From Erpobdella octoculata (lineage: Eukaryota; Annelida; Clitellata; Hirudinida; Erpobdellidae): 64,000 nt of DNA. Positions 1 to 11,639 of this stretch are shown piece by piece. The translations under genes were made by a program, and so were the position numbers. Position 1 is the stretch's first letter, and every line of letters starts with the position of its first letter. The notes below the pieces were generated by a model, which ran no database searches, was not told where the DNA came from, and worked only from the letters and a program-made list of their open reading frames with translations. The DNA lies in assembly GCA_963978895.1 (NCBI GenBank), contig OZ022238.1:34563270-34627269 (forward strand). Reading direction: 5' to 3'.

Positions 1-50
1 CCTAACTGAAAACGAACAGATTTTTTTAAAACGGTCTCAATCCTGACCTT

Positions 51-3000
51 TCAGAATGCCTCTCTTTGTGTTAATGTTCTTTTCCACCGTTTGACCAGGT
101 TCGGCAGTTGTGGCATTTTCTCCTTCTTATTCTGATAAGGTAAGTCAAATGTTTCGAGTAGTGTTGTTGTAAACTTCGATTCTTGACGTGGGCGTAACTA
201 GTTGATGTGGCGCTTCCAGACCATTCCTTTTACGATAGTATCGTACAGAACTCTTCCCCTTCTACGGACAATCTGTCCTGGTATCCACGTCACAGGTCCC
301 GGTCGATAATCGCGAACGAACACCAATTCACCGTTTTGGAACTGTCGAGGTCGTGCCCCATGATGGCGGTTGAACTGTTTCTCCATGTCATTTGATCGAG
401 GTGTTGAATGTTTGATGTTTTTCGGATGTAATTCGCTTAAGACCGAACGTAATTGTCTGCCTAGGAAATTTTCCGCTGGAGAGAGACCGTTCGGCGATGA
501 AGCGCAGGGAGTGGTTCTGTAGCTGAATAAAAATGTTTGAAGAGATTCTTTGTAAGTTCCGTCATTTCTTAATTTAATCAAAGCTCTTTTGAAAGTGTCT
601 ACAAATCGTTTGGCCTGGCCATTGGATTGTGGGTAAAATGGTGGTGATCTCACGTGTTTGATCGCATTTTCTGCACAGTATTCCTGAAAAACAGTTGAGG
701 TGAATTGTGTGCCGTTGTCACTGACAATTGTTTCAGGCAATCCAAATTGTGCAAAGATCCGCTGGAGTGCATTTATCGTGTTGGATGTGGTGCTGTTTGC
801 CATCTCTATTATTTCTGGCCATTTTGAGAATGCATCTACTACTACGAGATACATTTTTCCATGGAGCGGTCCAGCATAATCGATGTGAATTCGACTCCAG
901 GGTTTGGTTTCTTTTGGCCATGAACATAAAGTGTGTTTTATGGGTGATTTAGCTGCTTGTTGGCATGAAGAACAGCTGCGTGTCCAGTTTTCTATGTCTT
1001 TATCAATGCCGCTCCAATAAACGTGTTCTCGGGCAATTATCTTCATTCGAGTAATACCCGGGTGGCCTTTGTGAAGCATTTGAAGTACTCGTTTTTGCAA
1101 AACCTGAGGGATAATTATTCGAGAACCAAAGAATAAACAGTCTTCATGTATCGTTATTTCTTTTTTTAAGAGTTCGAGTTTGCTGGTTTTCAGTGCTTTG
1201 TTTTCGTTCCACCTTCCTGTTTTGACATATTGGAGAAGGGGATTTAACTCATTGTCTGTTTTTGTTGCGTCACAGATTTCTTTATTTGAGACTGGAAGTT
1301 GTTTGACGGCATTGATATACAAGGAGTTTATATCTTGATTGATAGTTGCTATCAATGTGTCTTCTTCTGATGTTTTATGTGGACCTATAAGGCGCGAAAG
1401 TGTGTCAGCTTGTCCAAAGGACGTGGTTCTGCAGTATTCAATTTTGAAATCATAAGCAAGCAGTGTTAGAGCCCAGCGTTGGAGTCTGTTTGCTGTATAT
1501 GATGGTATGCCTTTTTTATTGCCAAAAATAGCAAGCAGAGGTTGATGGTCGGTTAATAGAGTAAAATGGCGTCCGTAAATATAACGGTGAAACTTTCTGA
1601 CCGCGAAAACTAGTGCTAGACCTTCTTTTTCTATTTGCCCATATTTCTTTTCTGCTGGAGTGAGAGCTCTACTAGCGTGTGCAATTGCCTTTTCTGTTCC
1701 ATCACTATATCTGTGCGATATCACTGCTCCAATGCCGTATTCTGATGCGTCGGCTGCAACTACAATTGGTTGGTTGGGGTTGTAATGGGTTAACAGAAGG
1801 TCGGATAATAAAATTTTTTTAGTTTCGTCAAATGCCCATTGACAGCTTTCAGACCACTGGAACACAGTGTCTTTTTTTAAAAGGGCGTCTAGTGGTGCTC
1901 TTAGATTTCTCATGCGTGGTACAAATGAGCTGTAATAGCTGATCAGTCCAAGAAAAGTACGGACCTGTCCAACATCTTTGGGTGGAGGCATATGAATTAT
2001 TGCATCGATTTTTTTGGGGTCGGGACGACGGCCTGCAGCTGATCTTACATTTCCCAAGTACGTGATTTCCGTCATTAACAAGTGGCATTTTTCAATTCTA
2101 ATCCGGAAGCCATAATTTAAAATTCGGTCAAATAAAGCCTCTAAGTTCGTGTTGTGTTCTTCTAATGTCCGTCCCGTGACGATGACATCATCTAAATAGG
2201 CGGCAACGCCATCTAGACCAGTAATCATAGTGTCTATGATTTGTTGAAAAATACCTGGTGCTGATTTCACACCAAATGGTAGACGGTTATAACGAAACAA
2301 ACCTTTATGAGTGTTGATTGTTAAGAGCTCTTTACATTCTTCCGTCACTTCTACTTGATGGTATGCTTCTGCAAAATCTATTTGGGAGAAAACTGTCCCT
2401 CCATTTAATTTTGTGAAAACGTCATTCATGGTAGGTAATGGGTGTCTATGGAGCATCAGTGAGTCATTTAAGCCCGTTGAAAAATCTGCACAAAGTCGGA
2501 TGGAGCCGTTTGCTTTACGGACAGCAACTATGGGTGCTGCCCACTGAGAGTGATCCACGGGAGAGATTATTCCTTCTTTTAGTAACCGGTTAATTTCGCT
2601 ATCCAATTGCTCTAAAGCGGCATGAGGAACAGGGCGTTTCTTTCTAAATATGGGTTGTGCGCCAGGTTTAAGCTGTAAGGAAGCTGAAACTTTTGTGCAC
2701 AGTCCTAGTTCCTGTCGGAACACATCAGCGTATTTGTGTTTTAATTTGTTTGTAATGGCTGTGCGTTCCGCGTCTGTGTTGAAGCTCCGTATTTCCATGA
2801 CAGAATAGTTTTCTAACAGCTCTTTAAAGTCAGGAAGTTGTTTTATCCATGGCATTCCCATGAGGTCGTTTGAATCTGTGACGTAAACAGTACCCCGACC
2901 ATGGTACTTTTGACCTGACTTATTTGCAACGGTAAATTTTGTCTCAAACATTCCTTCGGTCTTCACGGGTTGACCATTTGCTGCGCTTAGATTTGCCGTC

Positions 3001-4182
3001 GCTGTGGTAAGATTGGGGCGACCGATGGCTATCCATGTTGGACGAGAGATGAGAGTCACTTCGGCTCCTGTATCTAACCGAAGTTGAATCGGTCTATCGT
3101 TGATGATGACTTCAATGTACTGTTTGATTTCATTTCCGTTGTCTACTCGGTTAATGAATCGGTCTTGTCTAGAAGCACTCTTTTCTCTGTGTGTAAAAGA
3201 ATTTTGTCTCCAGTTTGGATGATCCCGTGATACAAATTTTCGTGATTTGCGAAAATCTGGAGAACTCGTCGGTCTAACGTTAGGACACTCTCGTTTCCAA
3301 TGTGGTCCGCCACAAATGGGACATGGTGTTTTTGGCTCTGCTTGATGTCGTGGTGACAATGGCTTTCGGTGAGGTGAGCTGTATCTGTTAATAGCCTGAA
3401 TTTCTACATCCGGTCTTTCGATTGTTTTAGTATCATCCAGTGTAGTCTTAAGTCGTTCAGACTCTGCTATTAATTCAATGACTGTAATAGGTTTTTCGTT
3501 ATTTTCGCTATCCAACATGCGTAACAGCCTGGAACGTATCTCGACATGTTCTTGTGCCTGAAGTCCTGCTACATATTGGACACACTTATGTGTCTCGTCT
3601 GACATTCCTCGAAGCTCTGCTGCCTCCGCAGCAGCAATGATCTTATTTCCATAAATGTTAAAATCACTCCCTGATGTACAAATTATTCGACTAAAGTCGA
3701 ACCTTCGTCGAAAGAGACTTTTCTTAGGGCCAAATAGTTGTTCAAGGGTTGTGATGGTTTCTTCCCAACCAATGTCGCTGGGAAGCCGTGGAGAAATTCT
3801 GGTAGAAAAAAACTGCATAAGTGTGGTTGTCCAATAGAGTTCGAAGAAGTTCAGTCCTTGACTCTTCTGGAAAATGTCTTTCGTGACCTTTGACAGTGTC
3901 TTCAAAACGTCTGAGCCACAGACTGAAAAATCGTCCTTCCTCTGGTTCGTAGGAAAACTGTTCCACTCTCTGACGTAGTCGATCAAAAAGTGTTTCTTTT
4001 GACTCTGTCTTTTCTTCTTTTTGGGACTCTATAAATTCTAACAGTTTCTTTTCTTTTTCTGAATTTTCTTTCATTAGCTTTAGGAATCTTTCTTCGCTTT
4101 TTTCCATCTGCATCCTGTGTCTCTCTTCGCTTTTTTCCATCTGCGTCTGAAAAAGTTCAAATATCTTTTGAATATCTGCCAT
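51..4182 (-). pseudogene. gag-pol of gypsy element 1, broken
   Basis: The gag part starts with MADIQKIFELFQTQ at 4182 and carries a charged coiled coil with two MEKSEER repeats. The reading frame changes near 3800-3815, next to a run of seven A (plus strand), so gag continues in another frame. That frame, open from 3986 to 198, contains a zinc knuckle (CPICGGPHWKREC, near 3310), a retropepsin (LRLDTGAEVTLI, near 3070), RT with YLDD near 2190, RNase H, an integrase zinc finger (HxxxH...CxxC, near 950-1080) and the integrase core. Two further defects are visible. The catalytic Glu of the integrase DDE motif is Lys (NGQAKRF, codon at 609-611). An in-frame TAG at 198-200 stands where HIN-Q-LRPR is expected, after which the frame stays open to a TGA at 51-53. 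The family is known to act in reverse transcription and integration; this copy is probably dead. Confidence 0.85.
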
Positions 4183-4215
4183 TTCGTGATTTTATTCCTA
4201 TCCTTCGTCGCCAAT

Positions 4216-4377
4216 TGTTGTGATGTTTATTTGTTCAGAAATCAGGTATCGATTTACAGAATGTAACTGGATTTAGAATAATAATAACTAGAAAGTAAAA
4301 CATTCCCTAATTTATATTTCTTGTAACCGGAACGTTACCTTTTGGGAAATAGGTTATCGATATTAATTTATATACAC
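4216..4377 (-). repeat. 5' LTR of gypsy element 1
   Basis: Lies directly before the primer-binding site on the minus strand and ends in CA there. Only one LTR is in the window, so the outer boundary could not be fixed by comparison. Confidence 0.5.
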
Positions 4378-4668
4378 ATATATATATATACACACACATA
4401 TATATATATATATATAAACATATACATATATATATATATATATATATAACAATAAGTAAATATTAGGATATTTTTCGATTGGCTTGGACAGTAGACACCA
4501 GTGCATGAATAAAATAATTGTTCTGTAATAAATAAACAAAAATGAAGTGCACATTATTATATTATAAGTTTATAAAACAAGGACCCGGACTCGGAATTTC
4601 CGGGTAATGGCTCTGAAGACCCGGACTCAGACCCGGAACGAAATTTTAGACCCGGCTATGCCCTAACA
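4378..4668. repeat. TA/CA microsatellite, unassigned DNA and a hAT-like terminus
   Basis: 4378-4450 is a TA/CA-rich tract. 4451-4579 shows nothing recognisable. 4580-4665 is rich in the CCCGGACTC-type pattern and ends in GCCCTA, i.e. minus-strand TAGGGCATAGCCGGGTC, which resembles the ends of the hAT elements seen elsewhere here. It abuts the truncated LTR of gypsy element 2, so a hAT-like insertion probably cut that LTR. Confidence 0.35.
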
Positions 4669-4707
4669 CTGATAATAATAAACATAGACAAATCAACATA
4701 TGTTACA
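4669..4707 (-). repeat. 3' LTR remnant of gypsy element 2
   Basis: 39 bp shared with the start of the 5' LTR at 10959-10997; the rest is replaced by unrelated sequence to the left. It follows the polypurine tract on the minus strand. Confidence 0.75.
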
Positions 4708-4724
4708 TCTCCCCCTTATACAGT

Positions 4725-5849
4725 TCATTCCATTATGTAATCCCTGAACCTGACTGGAAGACATGAGGTTCGACCACTACGCGTCTTCGTGATGAATGGA
4801 GGAGTATTTTTGGCACTGGCTATATCTGGTGACTGATTCGGTAATGCTATTGGTGAGTCTGGCATCTGTTGCTCATTCTCTTGTGCATCTTCATCACTTT
4901 TGAAGTCATCTGGCAAAGGTTCACCGTCAAGTCGGTCTTCTTTCATTCTAATAATGTTTCTCCGGTTTCGTCTTATAGTGGATCCATCTTGAGTGCTGAC
5001 CACGTAAGAACGAGGAGTAAAGTGTGCTTGCTTGACAACACCACGCACACAACTTCCGTCATGTCGAACACGCACCACATCATCCTTCTTCAATTCAGGA
5101 AGTGGCTTTGACTTTCTGTCATAATAAACTTTTTGTTGATTCTGCCTGGCTAACAGCTTCTTTTTTGCATTTGCTAGATTCGGTTTCAAAATTTTCTCGA
5201 GTACAGGAATCTTAGTTCTTAGAGATCGACTCATTAGCAATTGAGCAGGGCTAACATCCAATCCTGCCAGAGGAGCATTTCTGTACTGTAGCAAAGCTAT
5301 ATAGGGATCGGTGTTACTATCCCTTGCTTTACGTAGTAAGTTTTTAACTGTTTGAATCATACGTTCCACCTGACCATTCGATTGGGGGTATCTTGGGCTA
5401 GATGTTGTGATGGTAAAATTCCATTCTTGTGCAAAAACCTTAAACCGTCTACTCGAAAATGGCATGTTATCTGATATGATTTCTTCCGGAATTCCATGTC
5501 TAGAAAGTATTGATTTAAGTTGCTGAATAACTGAATCGGCCGTTCTGTCTTTTAATGTTAACACTTCTGGATATTTTGAAAAATAATCCACAACAAGAAG
5601 GAAATCTTTACCTGAAAAGTGAAAAATGTCAACTCCTACTTTTTTCCATGGTCTTTGAGGAATTTCATGTGGTATTATTGGCTCTGGTTGTTGCTTTCTT
5701 CTATATGAATTACACACAGAACATTTAGCAATCATTTGTTCAATTTCGTTTGACAAACCTGGCCAATATAAACAGGAGCGTGCTGTAGCTTTTGTTTTTT
5801 CAATGCCTGAATGTCCTTCATGCAACAAAAACAACATTTCTCTTCTCAT
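4725..5849 (-). CDS. Integrase module of gypsy element 2 (open fragment)
   Basis: A 374-codon open stretch covering the C-terminal part of pol. It starts in the integrase zinc finger (HEGHSGIEKTKATARSC, then CSVCNSY) and continues through the catalytic core: D in VGVDIFHFSG, D in SDNMPFSSRRF, E in NGQVERMIQTVKN, so all three acidic residues are present. A C-terminal chromatin/DNA-binding region follows and the frame ends at TAA-proximal sequence just before the polypurine tract. The family inserts reverse-transcribed DNA into the host genome. The apparent start is not a real initiation site; this is the tail of a polyprotein whose upstream part is broken. Confidence 0.8.
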   Translation of the reverse strand: MRREMLFLLHEGHSGIEKTKATARSCLYWPGLSNEIEQMIAKCSVCNSYRRKQQPEPIIPHEIPQRPWKKVGVDIFHFSGKDFLLVVDYFSKYPEVLTLKDRTADSVIQQLKSILSRHGIPEEIISDNMPFSSRRFKVFAQEWNFTITTSSPRYPQSNGQVERMIQTVKNLLRKARDSNTDPYIALLQYRNAPLAGLDVSPAQLLMSRSLRTKIPVLEKILKPNLANAKKKLLARQNQQKVYYDRKSKPLPELKKDDVVRVRHDGSCVRGVVKQAHFTPRSYVVSTQDGSTIRRNRRNIIRMKEDRLDGEPLPDDFKSDEDAQENEQQMPDSPIALPNQSPDIASAKNTPPFITKTRSGRTSCLPVRFRDYIME

Positions 5850-5882
5850 TGTTCTTGGTACAATTAGTTTTCTTTCATGATA

Positions 5883-8450
5883 TTATATTCCCTCTAGTTC
5901 ATAGATATGTGAATGTTGTTTGTTGTTTTTTGGGAAACCATCTTTAACCCAAACTTTCAATTGTTTAAGTTCAATATCTTTATCAGTTTCAGTTCTAAAC
6001 TGTTCTAGTTTTTTGTTGCTAGCAGGAAAATCTTGTAAAATGCTGTGTACCATAACTTCAATGTCTTCTTGAAGTTCTTCATCTTCTAAACTGTGTCGCT
6101 TAGTCGTTGCCCTGGAGAGTGCATCTGCTACCAGGCAAATATTTAAATTCAACTTTGAATTTCAATAACCTCAAAAGCATTCTTTGCAGTCTCGGGGATG
6201 ACTTATGAAGGGGTTTCTTTAAGACATTTTCTAACGGCTTGTAATCCGTGTGAACCAGTGTTTTTGTTCCATAAATGTATTGTGAAAACTTTTCACAAGC
6301 AAAAACAACTGCAAGAAGTTCTTTTTCAATCTGAGCAAATCGTGATTCTGTATCACTGAGCGATCGAGATGCATACGTTACAGGCTGATTATTTTGAAGT
6401 AATACAGACCCGATCCCTGTAGATGAAGCATCCGTTTGTATGCAAATCTGTGCCTTGGGATCAAAAAACTTTAACACAGGAGCTATCATTATTGAATCTT
6501 TAACCTGATTAAATGCTGATTGGTGTTGCTTGTTCCACATCCACTCTATGTTCTTTTTAAGTAATTGCCTTAGAGGTTCAGTCATCATCGAGAAATTAGG
6601 TATGAACTTTGACATGTATGTCACCATTCCCAACAAGTTTTGCAGACTTTTTCTGTCCCTTGGGGGTTGTTTATCTACAATTGCATTGACTTTTTATGCG
6701 TCTGGAGCAACACCCTCTGCTGAAATGTTATGACCCAGATACTTGACATTAGACACTCGTATCTGTAATTTTTCTTTGTTGAACCGTACATTGTATTTTC
6801 TAGCCCTTTCCAAGACCTTCTTGAATATTTCATCATGTTTTTTTTCGGATTCAGCTGCAATAATCAAGTCATCAAATACAACAAAATCTCCTTCATTATC
6901 AGCAAACAATTCAAAACTTTTCTTTTGGAAAACCTCTGGAGCTGACGAAATTCCGAACGGGAGTCGGCAAAACGAGTATCTTCGAAATGGTGTGTTAAAG
7001 GTACAATGTTGAGAACGTTCTTCATCAAGTTTGATTTGCCAAAAACCATCTTTCATATCAATGATGCTAAAGACTTTCTTACCATGGAGCTTTGGTAAGA
7101 TGTCTTCACAGGTTGGAATTGAAAAGTGTTCTCGCTTGATTGCTTTGTTCAAATCTCTAGGGTCTAAAGTGTCTAAACAAAGTCGTTAAGACCCATTTTT
7201 CTTTTCAACAATCAGTAAACTATTTACCCGGTCAGTTGGTTCATCACGTTTTTTAATAATTTCTAACTTGACCCTGTTATCCAATTTACTTTTCAATTTT
7301 TGTTGCAACGCTAATGGAACTCGTCTTGCTGGGTGTATCACTGGTGAAATTGTTGAATCTGTTACTATATGGTGTTGACCAGGAAGGCAACCAACTCCCT
7401 CAAACACATCCTCAAATTCATTTAACAATTTTAGCAAACTTTTGTTTTCAGATTTTGCCTCAAGAATATCAATTCTGCAAATAAGATTTAACCTGCAACG
7501 AGAAGGCAACCCAATTATTGTTACTGCAATAGGCTCTATAACAAAAAATTCCAGATCAGCAGTCTCCTCAGTTGTCTTTACTGATAATGTAACTCTCCCT
7601 ATCGGCTGAATCTTGCTGCCACCAAATGCCGTAAGAACTGTGTTTGTTTTTCGAATTTTTGTTTTCGGAGGTAGCTGCTCAAATATTGACCTACAAATAA
7701 CATTTTCCTCGGCACCTGAGTCCAGTTCGCAAGCAATTTTTCTCCCACCTACAATCATGTTTTTCCTCCAACTCTGCGTATCATAGGTATAATCCAGACT
7801 TCTTTTTGACACTAACTCTGGATATGCTAGTTTCATTAAACTGCTTTTCTAACAGATCAACGCCGGTTTTTGAACCAGGTTTCTGGAAGTACTTTGTCTG
7901 TGATGTTATGCACATCTGGCTAAAATGATTAGCTTTGTTACATTTGAAGCAATTCTTACCAAATGCTGGACACTTCTTCGGTGCATGTTTCCTGCCACAA
8001 TTCCCACATCTGTCTCTGTCATGGTCGTACAGTCCTGTTTTCTCTTTGGAGTGCATTTTCTGCTCAGCAGTTCCTGTAAGCGATTATCGTTGCATCCCAG
8101 AACAACTCTGTCGCAAATAAGTGATTCTTCTTGATCACCAAAAGCACACATTTTGGCTCGCAGAGTTGTTGCATAAGCAACAACTCTGCGAGCCAAAACT
8201 CTCCCGAACTTTGGGTTGTTTTCCAAAACTGAAATCTTTAAAAAACTATGTTTTTTCTAGGAAAGCAATACTGGTGAAATTTACCTTTGACTTCATCGAT
8301 CTTCTCCATATCGTATGGGGAATTAAAACTAAATGTGTTGAAGATGCGCAAGCCTTCTTCGCCAATAGCGCTCAAGAACATTGCGACCTGTACGTTCTCT
8401 GGAAGCTGGTCAAATCAAGATGTAAGAATAAATAGATCAAACTTTTGTAG
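5883..8450 (-). pseudogene. gag-protease-RT-RNase H relic of gypsy element 2
   Basis: Read 5' to 3' on the minus strand. A gag remnant lies at about 8440-8060, with a frameshift and stops. A zinc-knuckle region is at 8056-7781 (CGNCGRKHAPKKC, then CFKCNKANHFSQMC). Protease and the start of RT are at 7836-7186 (CELDSGAEENVI). The RT palm is at 7152-6694, with VFDD where YVDD is usual. RNase H is at 6636-6100 (TDASSTGIG) and a connection domain at 6152-5883. Consecutive pieces are separated by stop codons or frame changes, for example after EGVAPDA near 6694 and after KKNGS at 7186. The protein cannot be made as one chain. Confidence 0.85.
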
Positions 8451-8668
8451 CCATACCTTCTTGAGCGTACCTTTGAGACGCCGTAGCACAGTGGTGAAAG
8501 CAGTTATGCTATCATCCTGCCGTCGTGGGTTCATATCTCAGTCACAGCGAGGCGTAATTCCATTGAGCAAGGAATTAACTCACACTGCTCAGACCAACTC
8601 AGCCTTTCATCCTTCATTAGTCAATGAATGAGTACCAGTTTCACGACTGGGATGTAATAGGGTTCGGC

Positions 8669-10560
8669 CATGGACGTCTATATAATAGCAACTGGACAAT
8701 GAGCCAAATCATTTTGAGCTGCTGTGTTGTACCCAGTTGGTCCCATATCTATTTAGCTGTTCGTATTCGAGTTGTTCGGTCTGCGTTTGGATTTATAGTT
8801 ATAAAGCCTGTACTGGTTACTTTTAACATTGAAAATGTTTATAACATTGAAATATAATAATATTTATTGTTGAAATTACGCTTTAGTTTAGTGACTGCGC
8901 TCAACACTTGTTTATTTAAATATAGCTATTTTTAGCTTTACGCTATCGTAAGTTTGACTTGATTGACGTTTGGAAACAGTTGGGATTGCTACTATTTTGA
9001 ACAATTGGATTTATTTCTGTATTATAAAAGTTTTTATTGCTAAAAATGCCACACAAGGGCCAGGCATATCGTTGCAAAACCAACTACAAAAGTGTTCCGG
9101 GACTATCGGCGGGCGAAAATAAACCAACAATTCATAGCGTTCCTATAAATGACAATATACTTCTACAGAAATATAATTAAAGCAAATCCTCGAAAAGACT
9201 GGAAACCAACTGCCAGTTCAAAAATTTGCTCAATTTTTTCAATGAAGTAGACTTTGAATCCAGCTGTGTCGATACAAATCAGCATCAAAGAAGGAAAAAA
9301 CTAAAATTAGAGTCCGGACAGCTTTTTCAACGTCGACTGAAAAAAGGTGCAGTACCTAGTATTTTTCCTGGTGGTCCAAAATACTGCTCAACTTGTAGAG
9401 TACCGTCAAGATCTACTGTTTGTGCTACAGTTTCAATTCGCTACGAGTACGAAATAAAAAGAAATGTTGAGATGGAGAAGAATTTTTTCAAAAGTGATTG
9501 TTTAGCAAATCAAACACCTAACGTTTTGGCAGAACGGTAGAAGAATGAAATGACTTTGCCAACAAACTTTACTATTACCACAATTGATGGCATTTTGTTA
9601 ATTTATTGTTTTAAAGTAGAAGCTGGTAAAGTTAAAGTGGCTGTTTGCATCTCGGTGGCAGAAAATCTGTCAACGGTTGTCAGTGTGGTTAATGTAAATG
9701 TTCCAGCCAACACATTCAAAGATTTGTTAACAAACGGATTAGTTACGACAACGTCTCAGCTTATTAATTTGGCAGCTCGAATGAAGACTTGGTCAGAAAA
9801 TTTAAAAACCTGTCCGTCATTCACAAAAATGGCTGTTAGCATTTTAAAAGAAAGAATAAACATCTTAACAGAATGCAGTCCAGAAAGTGAAAAACAACGC
9901 AAACTTGAATTTGTTTCAGAACAAGCCAAACTGCTTACAAAAAGCAAGTTTCATTGTCATTACTCACCAGGGCTCACAATCATGTCATATATACGATTCA
10001 TGCAGAAAGTCCAGCAGCTTATAACACTTTAAGATAATCGAGTTAGGTAACTATTCCATTGACCAGCATTTTGAAAAAGATCATCAAATGTCTTGATGAA
10101 ATGTATGGGCTCGATAATTTGGTGCTTGCTATTTAATTTCTGTAAAACAGATCCTTGATAGCAGCAGCAGGAAGATTTGACACGACCATCAGAGTACGCT
10201 TTCATTTTATGCGTACATTGCTGGAAAGTTTTTAAAGAAATCAAGGCATCACCATGTTAAAATATTGAAAATTTTCTAATAACTTTGACTTTACTACTAA
10301 TAAATAACTATAATTGTTATAATTTAAAATTCTTAAGTTTACTTTTTCTTTATTTTTTTATGATTTTTACTTTTTATGGATTTTGATTAAGTAAAATATA
10401 TTTGTTTTATCTCAAAACAGCGTTGTGTTTTTCACTCCACATGATTTAGCTATAAATCAAACTTATAATGCGTATATGAAGCATTGCGCAGTCATGGGAC
10501 CAACTGGGTACAAGGCTATTATTGGCTAACTGTCCAGATACTATTATATAGACGTCCATG
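8669..10560 (+). mobile_element. P-element-like DNA transposon
   Basis: Both ends start CATGGACGTCTATATAATAG as inverted repeats (8669 rightwards and 10560 leftwards). The similarity continues inwards (GTACCCAGTTGGTCCCAT on both sides). The direct repeat GTTCGGC flanks it (8662-8668 and 10561-10567). P-elements are known to begin with CATG and to duplicate 8 bp; I see 7 bp matching. It carries a THAP-type transposase relic and is inserted in a SINE. Confidence 0.85.
9046..10032 (+). pseudogene. THAP-domain P-element transposase, degenerate
   Basis: The frame starts at ATG 9046 with MPHKGQAYRCKTNYKS, which resembles the start of a THAP zinc finger (one expected Cys is Gly here). After stops and frame changes, a THAP-like DFESSC and the typical LKKGAVPSIFP motif follow at about 9240-9370. 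The last open piece (9550-10032, 160 codons) has the hydrophobic, beta-rich look of the P-element RNase H-like region. At least two frame breaks lie between 9175 and 9550. THAP-type transposases bind the terminal repeats and cut them. The catalytic residues and C-terminal domains are not all present, so this copy is dead or a deletion derivative. Confidence 0.75.
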
Positions 10561-10794
10561 GTTCGGCACATTCCGATTTCGGAGACACGTGCGGGTGGCA
10601 GGTAACACTGTGTGATCCCATATGCACTTGCAGTTCCCGGCGATGCTGGGGTATTAATTGATATACGAAGTAGCGCCCTTATTTTATACATTTACATTTA
10701 CATTTATTCCATGATTCTTCTACATTTCCGACGTCAAACCTCAACTCTGCCGGCGGTTAAAATCCACTGGAAATGCTCACTGTCGACTGCACCA

Positions 10795-10997
10795 TGTAAT
10801 GTTATTTGATTTATTTCTAAACAAAAGACAAAATACAAAACGTTAAGAAAACAATCAGAACAGGAATGAGTACTTGACACGAGACCAGACTGTGTGTTGA
10901 ATGATCTTGATTACCACAGCCATGCTAATCAGCTGTACAACCAAAGATAAGAAATACGCTGATAATAATAAACATAGACAAATCAACATATGTTACA
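10795..10997 (-). repeat. 5' LTR of gypsy element 2
   Basis: 203 bp on the minus strand, TGTAACATATG... to ...AACATTACA, followed by TGGTGCAGTCGACAG, a typical primer-binding site. An AATAAA-type signal (AGAAATAAATC) lies near its end. The first 39 bp recur at 4669-4707. Confidence 0.85.
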
Positions 10998-11575
10998 CAC
11001 AAACTCTAATTAATGTGTTAAGAATGTCAAGCAAAAATCTTGAACTTCCAGCAAAAAATGCGCTGCAGCAACTTTAATATTACGTCATTCTTTAAATCGG
11101 CACCCACTTAGCATTGAGAATGCAAAAATTCTAGCCAAACTTCAAACCCTGAATAACAAGATTGTCATTTATTTACTCGTTCTATCGAATTCTCGACGAA
11201 TGAAAATACATTTGAGTCGAACTTGACCAACCAAACTGTCAAATTTTCGTTTCAAACCTAACACTCTTTGAATATTGCATTTGCGTTTACTGAGGTTGAA
11301 GGAGAATTACATGTTCGACACAGTAAACAATTAAAATTAAGCTAAGGATATGTCTTTTTAATCAGATTTTTGATTAGGAGATATTGACTTGATGAACTGC
11401 GCGCCTTTGCGAAAGAATTTTTTTTTTAAATACACGATGTTATTTTGTATTGTATATGTATGGAGATTGAATAGAAAAATACAATTTTCTTACAACACAC
11501 TCATTACTTGATAATAAAAAATATATAATATAGGACTCCCAATCAACGATAACTTTATCATCCCCCCCCCACCAG
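10998..11575. other. No recognisable feature
   Basis: AT-rich sequence without a credible ORF, repeat ends or similarity to other parts of the window. Confidence 0.4.
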
Positions 11576-11639
11576 AAAATCTTGGGACCGCGCCTGCCGC
11601 TCCCGGTCGCTTTCCCGCTCTCTGTTGTTTTCCCGCTTG

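Larger units (their letters stand above)
1..4377 (-). mobile_element. Ty3/gypsy LTR retrotransposon 1 (partial, left part outside window)
   Basis: A minus-strand Ty3/gypsy element. Its 5' LTR ends at about 4216 (minus strand ...AACA), and the primer-binding site follows at about 4197-4215 (ATTGGCGACGAAGGATAGG). gag, protease, RT, RNase H and integrase follow in gypsy order. The 3' LTR would lie left of position 1. The outer end of the 5' LTR is uncertain because it merges into a TA/CA-rich tract; 4377 is my best guess from a terminal CA. Confidence 0.85.
8476..10712 (+). repeat. tRNA-derived SINE, split by a P-element (8476-8668 and 10568-10712)
   Basis: The left part has a tRNA-like head with a box A-like TAGCACAGTGG and a box B-like GGGTTCATATCTC, followed by a core containing TTGAGCAAGGAATTAAC and CTGCTCAG. 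The right part continues after the P-element and ends in an ATTTAC repeat tail near 10685-10712. The core resembles the SINE at 54694-54800. It sits in the leader/gag region of gypsy element 2. No clear target duplication was found. Confidence 0.6.
4669..10997 (-). mobile_element. Ty3/gypsy LTR retrotransposon 2, degenerate, with nested insertions
   Basis: The same LTR end occurs at 4669-4707 and 10959-10997 (minus strand start TGTAACATATGTTGATTTG). The 5' LTR is 10795-10997 and is followed by a primer-binding site TGGTGCAGTCGACAGTG (minus strand, from 10794). A polypurine tract AAGGGGGAGA sits directly before the 3' LTR remnant. Between the LTRs lie gag, protease, RT, RNase H and integrase pieces. 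A SINE interrupts the leader/gag region, and a P-element interrupts the SINE. The 3' LTR is cut to 39 bp. Confidence 0.85.
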
